Assembly (NCBI GenBank): GCA_950022295.1
Contig: OX465596.1
Span: forward strand, 215,109,501 to 215,173,500
From: Bromus sterilis
Taxonomy: Eukaryota > Streptophyta > Magnoliopsida > Poales > Poaceae
Direction: 5' to 3'
Length of the DNA: 64,000 nt
Below are positions 24,845 to 36,229 of the stretch, piece by piece; the stretch's first letter is position 1; every line of letters begins with the position of its first letter. The position numbers and the translations under genes were made by a program. Under the pieces are notes generated by a model, which saw only the letters and a list, made by a program, of their open reading frames with translations, made no database searches and was not told the origin of the DNA.

Positions 24845-24849
24845 GACCC

Positions 24850-24955
24850 GATATCCAGATTTGACAGAATCGGCTTCAGGGCCCCAAGTTGAGTCGTCTA
24901 CGCAGAGCTTTCCGCGCCGTCTTCTGGTGATACATCCGGCAACGAATCCCTCCAT
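24850..24955 (-). pseudogene. gag of D, N-terminal piece
   Basis: ATG at 24955, shortly after the PBS, begins MEGFVAG and continues VDDSTWGPEADS to the G3 insertion. Element B has the same start (MEGFVSG at 27607). The frame resumes at 20798. Confidence 0.72.
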
Positions 24956-25002
24956 GCCTTGCAGATCTCCCTCTAGAATCTCAACACCTGCATGTGCAGG
25001 CC

Positions 25003-25019
25003 CCAAGGTGGGCGCCAAC
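25003..25019 (-). promoter_or_regulatory. Primer-binding site of D
   Basis: GTTGGCGCCCACCTTGG on the minus strand, immediately after the 5' LTR. B has GTTGGCGCCCACCGTGG at the same place. Confidence 0.75.
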
Positions 25020-25580
25020 TGTTGTGCGAAAGTCATGGCAGATGTCTGAAAAGTCGAACTTGACATGGGACCTTTGCTGCGAGGCGAATACGTGGAGAGA
25101 GCAGACATGGACAAGAGACTCGAAAATTTACCCAGGTTTCAGCCCCTCTTTGTCTCGAGGTAAAAGCCTACTCTTGCTTCTTATTATTAAGGGTTCCGAC
25201 TCCTCGAATAGAAGAGTCGGTGGATCGAGTACAAGAGAGTCGGTACGCAACCTTAGTGTCGAGGAGATCTAGGTTACGCCGAAAGTGTCTAGTCCTATCT
25301 TGGATTGATATTGTAATTGACCCTGGATCCCATGGACCTAGGCTTATAAAGGCACTGGGTCCCGGGATTCCGCGAGTCCGACTCCGACACGAGGTGGAAT
25401 TTTATTCTACTTTACAAATATGCTACGTGCTATACAAGGTAAGTCGAATTTCTTCTACGACTTCGATCTTCTTGCTTGGCGTAACCGGCTCGTGGCCGAG
25501 TCTTCTTTCATGGGCCTTCCGTAGGTGAGTCAGCCCATAGATCCAATGTCAGGTTATGCGCTTGGTCCATCCCCCCGATA
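25020..25580 (-). repeat. 5' LTR of D
   Basis: 561 bp, matching the 559-560 bp of the LTRs of B in length and layout. On the minus strand it begins TATCGGGGGGATGG (one change from the TGTCGGGGG start of B) and ends TTTCGCACAACA. A TATA-like CTTTATAAG lies at about 25344-25352. Confidence 0.8.
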
Positions 25581-26566
25581 GAGCTGCCGCCACCCTTTGT
25601 TCTTCTCCAGGAGGTCTAATCTCGAGGCTGTTTTGGCCTCCGGTGAGGGGAGATCATCGCCATCGTCATCACCATCGCTACTACATCATCCCTCCATGAC
25701 TTCTCCTTCCATGTGTGACTAATTCCCTGCTGTAGAAAAATGGGATGGTAGGATTGGATGAGTTAGATCATGTAATAGTTCGTCAGATTGATGGGGCATC
25801 TTGCCTATCATCTAGTATGGTGTTTATAATCTTTGGTACAACTTGTTTCTCCTAATGCTTGTCACTTTGGGACCGAGTGCCATGTTTTCAGATGTGAACC
25901 ACTTGTGTTTTCATGAGTTTATTTGTGTTCTTGATCCTATCTATGAGTTGTCTACACCTATTATGGTCCGGAACCGGCGATCCCAAAGGTGACAGCTTGG
26001 GACACCAAAGAGAATGGACTATAATTTGAGGATTTCATGTATCCATTGAGTTTTAATACTTTGTTCCGGTGCTCTTTGACAGGAGCAACTTAATCTCCGT
26101 GAGTACCTTTTGGCCCCGTTTGTAGCGGGATGGTAGGACAAAAGATGTTGTGCAAGTTCTTATTGCAAGCACATACAAGTACCTACGAGATGCATGCCTA
26201 ATGTTTGATATTTCCTAGATGATCCTTGCTTTTTTGTGTGCCTTTCCCCGTGTTAGAATATATTACATGTTCACTCTCATCCAAGAAGCGCCCAACCATC
26301 CATCTCCCTAGCCTATAGTGTCTTAATACTGCTGGTTACTAGTTGTTTACTTTTGTTGTCTCACTTTCGCCGTTGCCACCATCACTTCCATATCACCGTT
26401 GCTACTAATATTTCATTGCAAGCAAGTGTATTTCAGGTGCGGTTGAATTTACAACTCAACTTTTAAAGCTTGTAAATATTCTTTGGTTCCCCTTGAGTCG
26501 AATCTATAAATTGGGTTATTCTTATCCGCGAAGACTATCTCAATCCCCTACATTTGAGGGTTATCA
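25581..26566 (+). repeat. Left LTR of A (3' part)
   Basis: It aligns with 58138-59122 of the right LTR, with recognisable common blocks (GAGGCTGTTTTGGCCTC, ATGGTCCGGAACCGGCGATC) and the end GGGTTATCA. The 5' portion is displaced by the D insertion. Confidence 0.85.
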
Positions 26567-26578
26567 AGTATTGTTTTC

Positions 26579-26596
26579 TAGCACCGTTGCCGGGGA
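26579..26596 (+). promoter_or_regulatory. Primer-binding site of A
   Basis: TAGCACCGTTGCCGGGGA, two changes from the TGGCGCCGTTGCCGGGGA site used by many grass Gypsy elements. It starts 13 bp after the LTR end. Confidence 0.7.
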
Positions 26597-26653
26597 GCAT
26601 AGCTTTATTTACAAGTCTACTTCAAGTATTTTGCTTGCTGCACTTTATCCACT

Positions 26654-26979
26654 ATGGGTAAGAAAGGAGACCCTAAGGTCCCGATATTATCATCCTCTAC
26701 AAGAAAAGGTAATGTTCTAAGCACTAGTGCTACACTTGATTCACCTTCAGTTCTAAGTAAGTTTGCTTCACCACCACCATATGCTACTTCTGCTGAGTCT
26801 AGTAATATGTCCGACACTTTTGATGATGCTTCCACTAATCTTGATGACATTGGTAATCTTGGTCACTATCTTGATTCTCAAATTTCTAAGGTTGGATAAA
26901 AGTTTGAGACAGAAACTCCTGCTACACATTACCCCACTTGGAAATCCTTTGGTTAACCAGACTTGAACGAACTAAGGAG
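26654..26979 (+). pseudogene. gag of A, N-terminal part
   Basis: ATG at 26654 opens 81 codons (MGKKGDPKVP) rich in Ser and Thr with an acidic stretch (SDTFDDASTNLDDIG). Beyond the TAA at 26897 the same frame reads on to the B insertion at 26985. Identification comes from position (after the PBS) and from the continuation after B. Confidence 0.6.
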
Positions 26980-26984
26980 AGAGT

Positions 26985-27543
26985 TGTCGGGGGATGGATC
27001 AAGCACATAACCCGTCATTAGTGTACAAACCTCTGGGCCAGATTGTAACGTGAGGGCCCACAAAACAAGAATCGGCCTAAAGGAGGACGCGCCAAGGAGA
27101 CAAGCTTGAACCCCAAGAAGGAATTCGACTTACCTTGTATGGCGTGTAGCATATTTGTAAAGTAGAGGTAGAATAGAACTCCGCCTTTTATAGGAATCAG
27201 ATTCATGGACTCCCGGACCTGGCGCCTTTATAAGCCGAGGGTTCGGGGCACCAGAACTCAGCACAATCCGCAAACACACGACTCGTAACCTAGATCTCAT
27301 CGAGAAGCAAGTTACGAGCCGACACCTTTGTAATCCACAAGCCGGCTAGTCCTCTCGACAAATTGGAACCTTCAATAATAAGAAGCAGGAGTAGGTCTTT
27401 ACCTCGAGAACAAAGAGGGAATGAAACCTGGGTAAATCACCGAGTACCGTGTCTATGCCGACTGTCTCCTGGATACCACCTCGCAGCAAAGGCCTCACAA
27501 CTAGTTTGATAATTCGGACATCTGCCGTAACAACCCCACGACA
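26985..27543 (+). repeat. Left LTR of B
   Basis: 559 bp, TGTCGGGGG to CCCACGACA. TATA-like CTTTATAAG at 27226-27234, then AGCCGAGGGTTCGGGGCACC. Confidence 0.88.
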
Positions 27544-27564
27544 GTTGGCGCCCACCGTGGGGCC
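27544..27564 (+). promoter_or_regulatory. Primer-binding site of B
   Basis: GTTGGCGCCCACCGTGGGGCC directly after the left LTR. Confidence 0.75.
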
Positions 27565-27606
27565 TGCGCATGCAGGCGTTGAGATTTGGGAGGAGCTCTG
27601 CAAGGC

Positions 27607-30041
27607 ATGGAAGGATTCGTCTCTGGGCCGATCACTAGAAACCGGTGTGGAAAGCTCTACGTTGATGACTCACACTGGGGCCCCGAAGCCGATTCCCTCA
27701 AAACTGGGTACCGGGTCCCAATCGGTTCGATTCAAATCTTCATTGCCAAGACCAACAGATCTGAGCCAAAGCCAGATCTGGAAGTTCATGTGCAGACCTC
27801 AAGCCGGCAACAAGCCGCCTCCAGGTAGACCTTTGTCGGATTCATCACCGGGTCACCAGAGCCGGCGCGCTCTATCGAGTCCCTGACTAACGACACCTCT
27901 GAAGAAACATCTGATGAGACCTCACGCCCCAGTGATGGAAGCTCGGCATATGCTGGGTCGGTCTGATCTGTTGGAAGCGGCAGACTCGGCACCGGATCAA
28001 AGGAATACAACCCGTATTTCCCCTACTTTGAGCCTCCGTATTGTGTCTCCGTTTTCATGGAAAATTCAGGAGCCGGAGCACAAGGAAGCCAGGGAGATCA
28101 GCATGCACCCCCTAACCCGGATGCGGACCAACCGACTCGTTCAGCAGCACAAGGTCCCATCGGAAAAGAAGCCCTTAGCGAAGTTGTGACCGCCTTCGAG
28201 GAAGCGTTACTCACCCCGGTAAAACCAGATAACCAGGAGGCCTGCAAAAAAGGGTTGAGCAGCTCAGACACTGGGTGATGAACATACACAAGGAAATAAA
28301 CGCCGAGGCGTCCGGGTTAGCAGAGAAGGAGAGTCAGCTCGCTCAGGAAGCCATACGCCTGCAACAAGAGACGAAGCTGATAGAAGCTCAGAGGCTAATC
28401 CTTGCACGCATAGACAGACCTGTGAGCCGGATCCCGACTCACCTGCCGAGGCGAAACCTATTTCAAAGCCCACAACAATCAACCCATCCGGGATTGAACA
28501 TACCTAATCAGCCGACTTCCCACTCTCGGCCTGATCAGTTCCATACGCCCCCTAATCACTACAACAATCCTACGGCGAACGTGATGGCAGCTACCGGGCT
28601 CCTCACCACCGCGCTCATCTATGGAGACACTCCAGCGGAATAGGCCGCTCGGCAAGCTGCAGAGCTGCTCAAGACCGCAATGACTCAGCAAGACAACTAC
28701 TCCCGGGGGCACTCGCATTTACATGCAAGTCCTTATCAAAGTATGATCCGGCAAGCAGAGTCGTCGGGTCCTGCAGCGTCAGGGAGTCATCGCCAACAAG
28801 AAGTTCCACAGAACCCGTACCCCCAAAGAGCGGTGGGATTCACAGGCCAGCCGGCTTATCCCGCCCCTGAGCGTCGCATGGATTCAGCATACCAGATTCC
28901 CACACCAACCGAAGACCTCGAGTCTGTTGGGATATCAGCAATAAACCGATGCTTAGCACCGGCTCTCGGAAACGCATACCTTCCAACCGACTTCAAGGGA
29001 CCACATAAGATGGAAAATTACACGGCCGACATGAACCCAGCGGTTTGGATGGAAACTAATGAACTGGCCATGGATCTCTTGAGAGCATCCGATGGGGTTT
29101 GTGCTCGTTACTTCACAATGATATTGGAAGTGTCAGCTCGCATCTGGTTCAAGAATCTACCTGAGAATTCTGTCAACTCATGGACGGACCTCAAAGAGAA
29201 ATTCATCAAAAATTTCCAAGCCACCTGCAAGAGGGCTACAACGATTATTGACTAGGAGCACTTTGTCCTGAAAGAAGTGGAGTCGACTCTCAGCTGGGAA
29301 TGGAGAGCATCGGATATAATGCACTCTTCAGACACAATTATAGCCTAAACTTCAGTAATTGTCTTGGAAAGGAATTGGAAGTTTGAGCCTCTGGTGCACA
29401 AGCTCGGCCGGCTCAAGAGAACTGTCAAGGACATGGGTGAGCTCACGAACGCAGTAATCAAATATGCCGAGTCCGACAAGATGAAAGTTGCTGACTCTGA
29501 AGAAGACGAATCCCACCAGAGTAAAAAGAATGGCGGCAAAGGATCCCAGAGCCAGCAGAATAAACGTCGCCATGACCAAAATACTTCTGACCTAGTAGCT
29601 AACACCAATGTCGGCTACCAACGACAGAAGAAAGGGGGCAGAAACTACCGTAAGTCGGAAGGAGGAGGTTTTTTCCCAAACATCTTTGAAGCAGCTATTC
29701 ATGGGCCCTGCCCATCACATAGAAAACCCGGACGTCCAGCCAATCACACCTGGGAAAAGTGCAACTTCATGAAGGAATACGCACGGCGAGAAGACCAGGG
29801 ACCTCCCGGGTCTGCTGGTGGAGCCGGCCATGATAACCATAACCAACATGTAGGTCATCAAGGAGTCGGCGCCGCGCATCAGCAACAGGGACCCGGAGGA
29901 GGAGGACAACAAACCAATCAGGGTCAGCCGGGTTTCAAGCAAATCCAAAGCAACTTCAAAACCGCTCAGCTTTTCATGTCTTCACCACTAGCAGTTGTCG
30001 GAGGGACAAGAAGTTGCAGCAGAGGGCTGCTATGGCCATAA
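27607..30041 (+). pseudogene. gag of B
   Basis: ATG at 27607 (MEGFVSG) was chosen because D has the same start. Frame 27607-28278 has stops at 27826 and near 27966. After a frameshift near 28270 the frame from 28275 runs to 30041 with stops at 28641, 29253 and near 29346. Parts in order: acidic N-terminus, the FEPPYC motif, a Glu/Gln-rich helical stretch (about 28275-28400), a Pro/His-rich linker, the capsid-like block (YFTMILE, WFKNLPENS, EKFIKNFQA) near 29110-29225, a basic region, and CPSHRKPG...NHTWEKC near 29710-29763, possibly a variant zinc finger. Confidence 0.82.
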
Positions 30042-30188
30042 CTACAGAGCCGGCTTGCACCAGGTGGCTCAATTGGTCCGGACAGCCAATCACCTGGACA
30101 AGAGATGATCACCCTCTAGTGGTACATAACCCGGGGGGCACTGGCTCTGGTAGTTTCTCCACAAGTCGGAGGATACACACTTGACAAA

Positions 30189-30770
30189 GTGCTTATGGAA
30201 GGAGGCAGCAGCATCAACATTTTGTACTATGAGACCTTCCTCAAGATGGGATTGACTCAGAAACAACTGCAACACTCCCACCCTGTGTTCCATGGAATAG
30301 TCCAAGGAAAGTCAGCAAGACCGATAGGCAAGATCTACCTGGAGACGTCCTTTGGAAAAGCTGAAAACTTTCGCTCTGAGATCATACCCTTTGAGGTAGT
30401 CAATCTTGAGAGCCCATATCACGCCATCTTGGGCAGACAGACTTATGCTAGGTTCATGGCACGACCGTGTTATGTCTACTTGAAGCTCAAAATACTGGGT
30501 CCTCATGGCCCAATCACTGTGGAAGGGGGCCGGTCCAGGGCTACGGAGTGCGACCGGCAGCATGTCAAAATCGTCGAGTCAAAGTGTGATAAAGAGGATT
30601 TGACAGCCTACAAAGAAAAGGTAGACCCGGCAGACCCCACTATCCTGAAGAAACCGACTCCCGACAACAACCCCAAGTTCCAACCGGCTGAAGACACAAA
30701 GAAAGTTGACTTTGTCCCTGGTGACTCTACCCAACAGTTCATCATCGGGGCCGAGTTATCTAAAAAATAG
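30189..30770 (+). pseudogene. Aspartic protease region of B
   Basis: A 193-codon stretch. EGGSSINIL stands where an active-site Asp-Gly-Gly-Ser motif is expected, so the catalytic Asp is Glu here. ARPIGKIYLET and SPYHAILGR follow. It ends at TAG 30768-30770, and the same frame continues into the RT. D has TAG at the same position. The segment between gag and 30189 holds the start of the protease in another frame. Confidence 0.78.
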
Positions 30771-31521
30771 GAAAGTGCGCTCATCGAGTTCCTCCATGAG
30801 AATTGGGAAATTTTCGCATGGAAACCTTCTGACATGCCAGGTGTCCCGGGGGAACTCGCTGACCACCACCTAAATACAGATCCGACGCTAAAGCCGGTCA
30901 AACAATTCCTTCGCTGTTTTAACGACGAAAGGAGGAACGCCATTAGGGAAGAGATAGCTCGGCTCCTAGCCGCCGAGTTCATCATGGAAGTTCTTTATCC
31001 GGAGTGGCTTGCAAACCCGGTCCTCGTCTTGAAAAAGAATGGGACTTGGCGTATGTGCATTGACTACACCGACTTAAACAAGGCCTGCCCAAAGGATCCT
31101 TTTAGGCTACCTCATATCGACCGCATGATGTGAGCTTCTATGTTTCCTTGACGGCTACTCCGGCTATCATCAAATCAAGATGGCTCTCAAAGATCAAGAG
31201 AAGACAGCTTTCATCACACCCTTTGGTATTTTCTGCTATACTTTTATGCCTTTCGGCTTGAAGAATGCAGGAGTCACCTATCAACGGACAGTGCAAAACT
31301 GCCTCAAGGAGAAGATTGGACGTAATGTGCACGCTTATGTAGACGACATTGTGATCAAGTCACATCTGACCGGCTCACTCATCAACGACTTACAGGAAAT
31401 TTTCAAAAATCTACGCACATACCGGATGAAACTAAAACCATCCAAGTGCACTTTTGGGGTACCCACAGGCAAACTCCTCGGACACATAGTATCTGAGAGA
31501 GGCATTGAGGCAAACCCGTAA
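30771..31521 (+). pseudogene. Reverse transcriptase of B
   Basis: The first half is 30771-31133 (NPVLVLKKNGTWRMCIDYT, ACPKDPFRLP). After a small deletion and frameshift near 31130-31140 comes 31180-31521 with TPFGIFCYTFMPFGLKNA and the catalytic YVDD (31336-31347). A TAA at 31519 follows GIEANP, where D has Glu. Inactive. Confidence 0.85.
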
Positions 31522-32501
31522 AAGATCAAAGCCATCATGACCCTCCAGAAGCCGGCGTCAATCAAAGGAGTCCAGCGGATTACAGGATGCGTAGCCTCCC
31601 TAAGCCGGTTCATTAGCCGACTCAGTGAAATGGCAATACCCCTATTCCGGCTCTTGCGAAAGTCGGATAACTTCGTTTGGGACAACGAAGCTGATGAAGC
31701 CGTGGAATCATTCAAGAAACAGCAAAACCAGGCCCCAATACTGGCGGTTCCCAAGCCAAAAGAACCCATGATACTCTATATCTCGGCCAACAATCATGTT
31801 GTCAGTGTCGTAGTTGTGGTAGAACTATGGAAGTTGGCAAGGAATACCCCCTACAACGGCCGGTTTATTATGTTAGTGAGGTGCTGACTTAATCAAAGCA
31901 ACGCTATCCTCATTGGCAGAAGCTGGTCCTTAGTGTGTTTATGGCAAGACGGAAGCTCAAGCATTACTTCCAAGAGCACCCCATAACTGTGGTCAGCTCG
32001 GCACCACTTGCAGATATCATCCAAAACCGGGAAGCCACGGGAAGGATTGCAAAGTGGGCTATAGAGTTGGGGGTTTACCATATCAAATATGAGCCATGCA
32101 CGGCCATCAAATCTCAAGCGCTAGCTGACTTCATCAATGACTGGACAGAAATCCAAGCACCCCAAGATAAGCCAGTGACCAAATATTGGACGATGCACTT
32201 TGGTGGGAGTCGGCAGCTGCAAGGATCAGGAGCCGGTGTGGTTCTTACCTCCCCCACAGGAGAAAAATTCTGCTATGTTCTGCAGTTACAATTCATCTAC
32301 ACCAACAATGCAGTGGAATATGAAGGCCTACACCATGGATTGCGGTTGGCTCGTGAGATGGGCATAAGCCGTATACAATGCTACGGTGATTCTGATCTCG
32401 TTTCTCAGCAAGTGTCGGGCACATGGGACTCGAAGGATCCCATGATGGCGGCTTATCGATGAGAAGTTGACAGACAAGACGGTTTCCTTGTTGATTATAA
32501 A
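31522..32501 (+). pseudogene. RNase H and second RNase H-like domain of B
   Basis: 31537-31887 is the thumb/connection and RNase H start (LSRFISRLSEM, FVWDNEADEAVESFKK). After a frameshift, 31935-32462 carries the rest and then, from about 32190, a second RNase H-like domain: FGGS (first catalytic Asp apparently Gly), GSGAGVVLTSP, TNNAVEYEGL, YGDSDLVSQQ. Stop TGA near 32460. The dual RNase H layout supports the Tat lineage. Confidence 0.82.
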
Positions 32502-33800
32502 GTGGACCACGTGGACCGCAGGAAAAACGAAGCAGACGATGCCTTATCCAGACTCGGCTCTCAGCGCAAGTCGGTTCCTCCAAATGTGTTCCTTGATATT
32601 TTTACAAAGTCGTATGTGCATCCACCAACGGAGCAAGATATAGCAGAACAAGACCCAGAGCCGGCTCTGGTCGCGGAAATTTACGCCACCCCAGATTGGG
32701 TTGTACCATATATGGATTACATGACCCAGAGGATATTACCAGCAGATGAGCTTCTGGCTCAGCAAATCATCAGAAGAAGCAAATCCTTTACAATCATCAA
32801 TAGCGAGTTACATCGGCGGAGTCCCATAGATGTTTTTCAAAGATGCGTCTCACCATAAGAAGGAAGAGACATCCTCAATGAAATACATTCTGGTGATTGT
32901 GGACATCATACCGTCTCTCGCTCGCTTGTGGCCAAAGTCTACAGACACGGCTTCTACTGGCTTACGGTTCATGCGGCTGCAGAGGATATCATCAAAAACT
33001 GTGATGGATGCCACCGCTATGCGAAGCAAGATCACCTGTCGGCTCAAGAACTCAGGATGATTCCTATCACTTGGCCCTTTGCAGTACGGGGACTTGATAT
33101 AGTGGGACCTTTCAAACGACCCCCCAACAAGAACACCCACTTCCTTGTGGAAATTTATAAATTCACCAAGTGGGTAGAAGGAGATCCGGTTAACAAGTGT
33201 GATGCTGGGACTTGCACTGAAATTTCTGAAAAATATAATATACAGATTCGGCTACCCCCATAGCATCATCACTGATAATGGAACTAACTTATCAGAAGGG
33301 GTTATGCAGCGATTCTGCCAGAGGGAGCACATCCAACTTGATCTTGCATCAATCACTCACCCTCAGTCCAATGGACAAGCTGAGAGAGCTAACCAAGAGT
33401 TACTTCGAGGCATCAAGCCCCAACTCTGTGTTCCCTTAGAAAGAACACCAGGAACTTGGCAGGAGGAACTACCCTCGGTACTATGGAGCATACAGACGAC
33501 TCCTAACAGGTAAACCGGCTACACGCCTTTCTTCCTGGTCTATGGAGCAGAAGCTGTTCTCCCAAGAGACATACATCACGACTCGCCTAGAGTTGCAGCA
33601 TATGTAGAAGCCGACAACAAGAAAGAAAGACAAGACGCCTTAGATGTTCTCGACGAAGAACGAGAGCTAGCGGAAGCTAAGTCGGCTATCTACCAACAAG
33701 ACCTATGACTCTATCATAGTCGTAGAATCAAGACCCAGACTTTTCAGGAAGATGACTTGTACAAAAGAAGGACAAAATGCAAAAGTTATCCTCTCCATGG
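32502..33800 (+). pseudogene. Integrase of B
   Basis: Frame 32502-32858 is the linker and start of the zinc region. 32928-33263 has the zinc-region CxxC (NCDGCHRYA) and the first core Asp (GLDIVGPF). 33199-33513 has the second Asp (ITDNGTNL) and the Glu (QAERANQELL). Then TPFFLVYGAEAVLP follows after a TAA at 33511. The C-terminal domain decays near 33750. Stops at 32856 and 33511 and at least two frameshifts are visible. Confidence 0.83.
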
Positions 33801-34019
33801 GAAGGACCGTTTGTGGTAAGCAAAGAACCTCTACAATGGATCCTACTACCTAGTCGATATATGAGAGAAGGAGAAGACACGCACCTGTATGGAAGAGACC
33901 CTCAGGACGTGGAACATCGCACAACTTCGTCCGTATTACACTTAGGAAGGAAAGGAATGCCATTTTACTCAAATTGTAAGTCGACTTATGTCGCATCGGC
34001 ACTTGCCTAATAAAATATA

Positions 34020-34300
34020 TACAAGTCGATCTTAATCGCACTGGCTTCATTACCTCATGAATTTACAAAGTCGATCTTCATTGCACTGGCTTCATTGCCT
34101 CATGAATTTACAAAGTTGATCTTCATCGCACTGGCTTCATTGCCTCATGAATTTACAAAGTCGATCTTCATCGCACCGGCTTCATTGCCTCATGAATTTA
34201 TAAAGTCGATTTTCATTGCACCGACTCTCGCCATACCATTAAAAGTCGACTTTCGTCGCAACCGGCTCTCGCCACACAACCAAAAAGCCGACTTTTGGTC
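34020..34300 (+). repeat. Tandem array of ~51-bp units in B
   Basis: Five to six units of the type AAGTCGATCTTCATCGCACTGG...CTTCATTGCCTCATGAATTTAC. The last units shift to the GGCTCTCGCCACAC variant seen in D and E. Placed as in D, just after the integrase. Confidence 0.82.
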
Positions 34301-34919
34301 GCAACAAACCCCTTAAAAATCCAAACATCACATGCATTACACACATTTACTTACTGTTCTTTGCATCATACATATCATACTTTGCATTATTATTATCTCA
34401 GAAACTTGAGGGCTTGATGAACTCTCAAAACTGTTATTTGGGCACTTATGTGTTTATTTCAGGGAAAGTTCAGGGGGCTTGATGACATTCATCAACTTTA
34501 ACTGAGAAAACCCAGCACATATGTGTAATTACGTGTATATAGCTTATTTCAGGGAAATCTTGGGGGCTCCACTATACTCATCGAGTCTTAACTAAGAAAA
34601 CTCGACATATACATGTGGCATTCCACGCCTTATAACTGCCTGTATGTTTGATGCTCATACGATCTAAATACGCGAAATTCGGCTAAAAAATTCTCAAGAA
34701 GAAGTTTTAAAGTAAACAGAAAAATGCTGATCAATGTCAGACGACATACAGAGGAGTTCCGACTCATGGATAACCCAAAAAAATTCTCAAAAAAGTGAAA
34801 ATGAGGAAAAGATGAATCCAGAGCCGACTTCTATATGAGCAATTCATAATTGACCTTTTGCATACATCATTATAAGCATGTTTTTTCTATATACACAAGA
34901 AGTTAAAGTCTCTATATGA
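34301..34919 (+). other. Non-coding 3' spacer of B
   Basis: No ORF. It contains three related blocks, each with a G-rich core (GAGGGCTTGATGA, AGGGGGCTTGATGA, TTGGGGGCTCCAC) followed by TCATCRA and a GACATATACATGT-like segment. Equivalent blocks occur in D (1000-1210) and E (62320-62540). Confidence 0.55.
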
Positions 34920-35480
34920 TTCGGCAATGTGTCAACACGCACATACCGACTCATGGGGACTACAACTCGAAAAAAATCTCTGTGTGAATCGGCAATGTGC
35001 CAACACACACATGCCGACTCATGGGGACTATAACTTGAAAAATTCCTGTGTGAATCGGCAATTTTCCAACACACACATGCGGACTCATGGGGACTATAAT
35101 TTGAAAATTTCATGTGTCAATCGGCAATGTGCCAACACGCACATGTTGACTCATGGGGGCTATAACGTGAAAATCTTTTTCTATGACCCGGTAAGATACA
35201 AAGATATTCATACAGGCTCATGGGGACTACAAGTAGAAACCTTTCTAAAAAAATCTGGCATGAACAAACGTTCATACCAACTCTTTTGAAATATAATTAT
35301 CTTCTTATGGTTCGGCATGACATCACAAATACTCATACCAATTAATGGGGACTATACCTCCAGTTTTCTTTACAAACTCGGCACAAACTATATTTCTACC
35401 GAGTCTTGGGGAGTAACACTTGCAAAATATGTATGATTCAGCATAACATTATTTTGTTCCAACCGACTCAGGGGGCTATA
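34920..35480 (+). repeat. Tandem array of ~65-bp units in B
   Basis: About eight units containing TCGGCAATGTGCCAACACRC and CGACTCATGGGGACTA. The plus-strand ORF 34927-35289 (120 codons) is this array read through and has the same repeat in its protein, so I do not call it a gene. Counterpart of 290-700 in D. Confidence 0.8.
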
Positions 35481-35649
35481 CATACATCATCAAGACAGAT
35501 GAATCTCAAGAGTAAATCTGACTTATAAAGATTCATTGGGAAACAAAGATTTCATTCATTAGACTAAAAAATCTTACATCAGAAGGAAAAATAAAAATAA
35601 GAGCCGGCAAATTTATTTACTGACTCACTAATCCTAAACTACAAAGGCT

Positions 35650-36229
35650 TCAGTTGTCATCTTCAAATTCGACCTTTATGGTGGCATCCTTAGCTTCATG
35701 ATGGAAATCTTCATCATTGCTGCTGGCACTTTCGAAACAGCAGTCAACTCGATCATCATCAGAATCAAAGAACTTGGCCCAAAGGGTCTCATCCCCATCA
35801 TAGTATAAAATGATGGTCCTTCCCTCTGAAATATTTATGGAGCGGAGGAAAGTTTTCCAACCTTTCTCTAGATACATGGCGTTGTTTTCAGAAAAATCGG
35901 CAGCCACCCAAATTGGCCCATCGGGACATCCTTCTGAGCGGAGCAACAACCCTGATGGTCGGGAGACTGCCATAGTCTTGGCAAAAGAATCTAGGAGCCT
36001 CACCCAGTGACGACTAGCCAAGATGATCTCCACTTTAAAATCAACCCTTTTGGGAGAAGAAGGGGAGAGAAGAATCGGAACTCGTGGCTTGGCGAGCGGT
36101 ACGCCCACCTCTTCCTCTACCCCTGCTGCGACCTCTGCTGCGTCCTCGTCCATGGCCTCTCCCACCAAGGGAGCCGGCACCGGAGTTGGGAACAACAGCC
36201 ATTGCAGAAGATTTGCGCCTGGAAGCCAT
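35650..36229 (-). pseudogene. Antisense ORF of B with B3-like region
   Basis: It lies on the minus strand between the arrays and the right LTR. A natural start is ATG at 36229 (MASRRKSSA); a frameshift near 36150 leads into the long frame ending at 35650. From about 36060 down, it reads as a B3-type DNA-binding fold: a FAKTM segment, GPIWVAADF, then YLEKGWKTFL, a hydrophobic LYYDGDETLW and an AKFF strand, followed by an acidic tail. The B3 call is by eye. Antisense extra ORFs are known in Tat elements. In that known setting the role is unclear; a DNA-binding or regulatory role is my inference. The tail of the D counterpart is at 3-110. Confidence 0.6.

Larger units (their letters stand above)
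1..25580 (-). mobile_element. Element D: Tat-lineage Ty3/Gypsy retrotransposon, 3' end outside window
   Basis: The element reads right to left: 5' LTR 25020-25580, primer-binding site, gag (three pieces), protease, reverse transcriptase, RNase H, a second RNase H-like domain, integrase, then repeat-rich 3' DNA with an antisense ORF at the left edge. Domain order and the extra RNase H-like domain point to the Tat lineage. Three later insertions (3108-14278, 18729-20392, 20799-24844) split it, and the reading frames rejoin across each one when a single copy of the 5-bp target duplication is kept. D is inserted in the left LTR of element A at 25580/25581. Its 3' LTR must lie left of base 1. It is the same family type as element B, as protein similarity runs throughout. 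Confidence 0.88.

Noticed and set aside
34927..35289. 120-codon repeat protein in B
   Set aside because: It is the 65-bp tandem array read through; unit length is not kept as a multiple of three in D.
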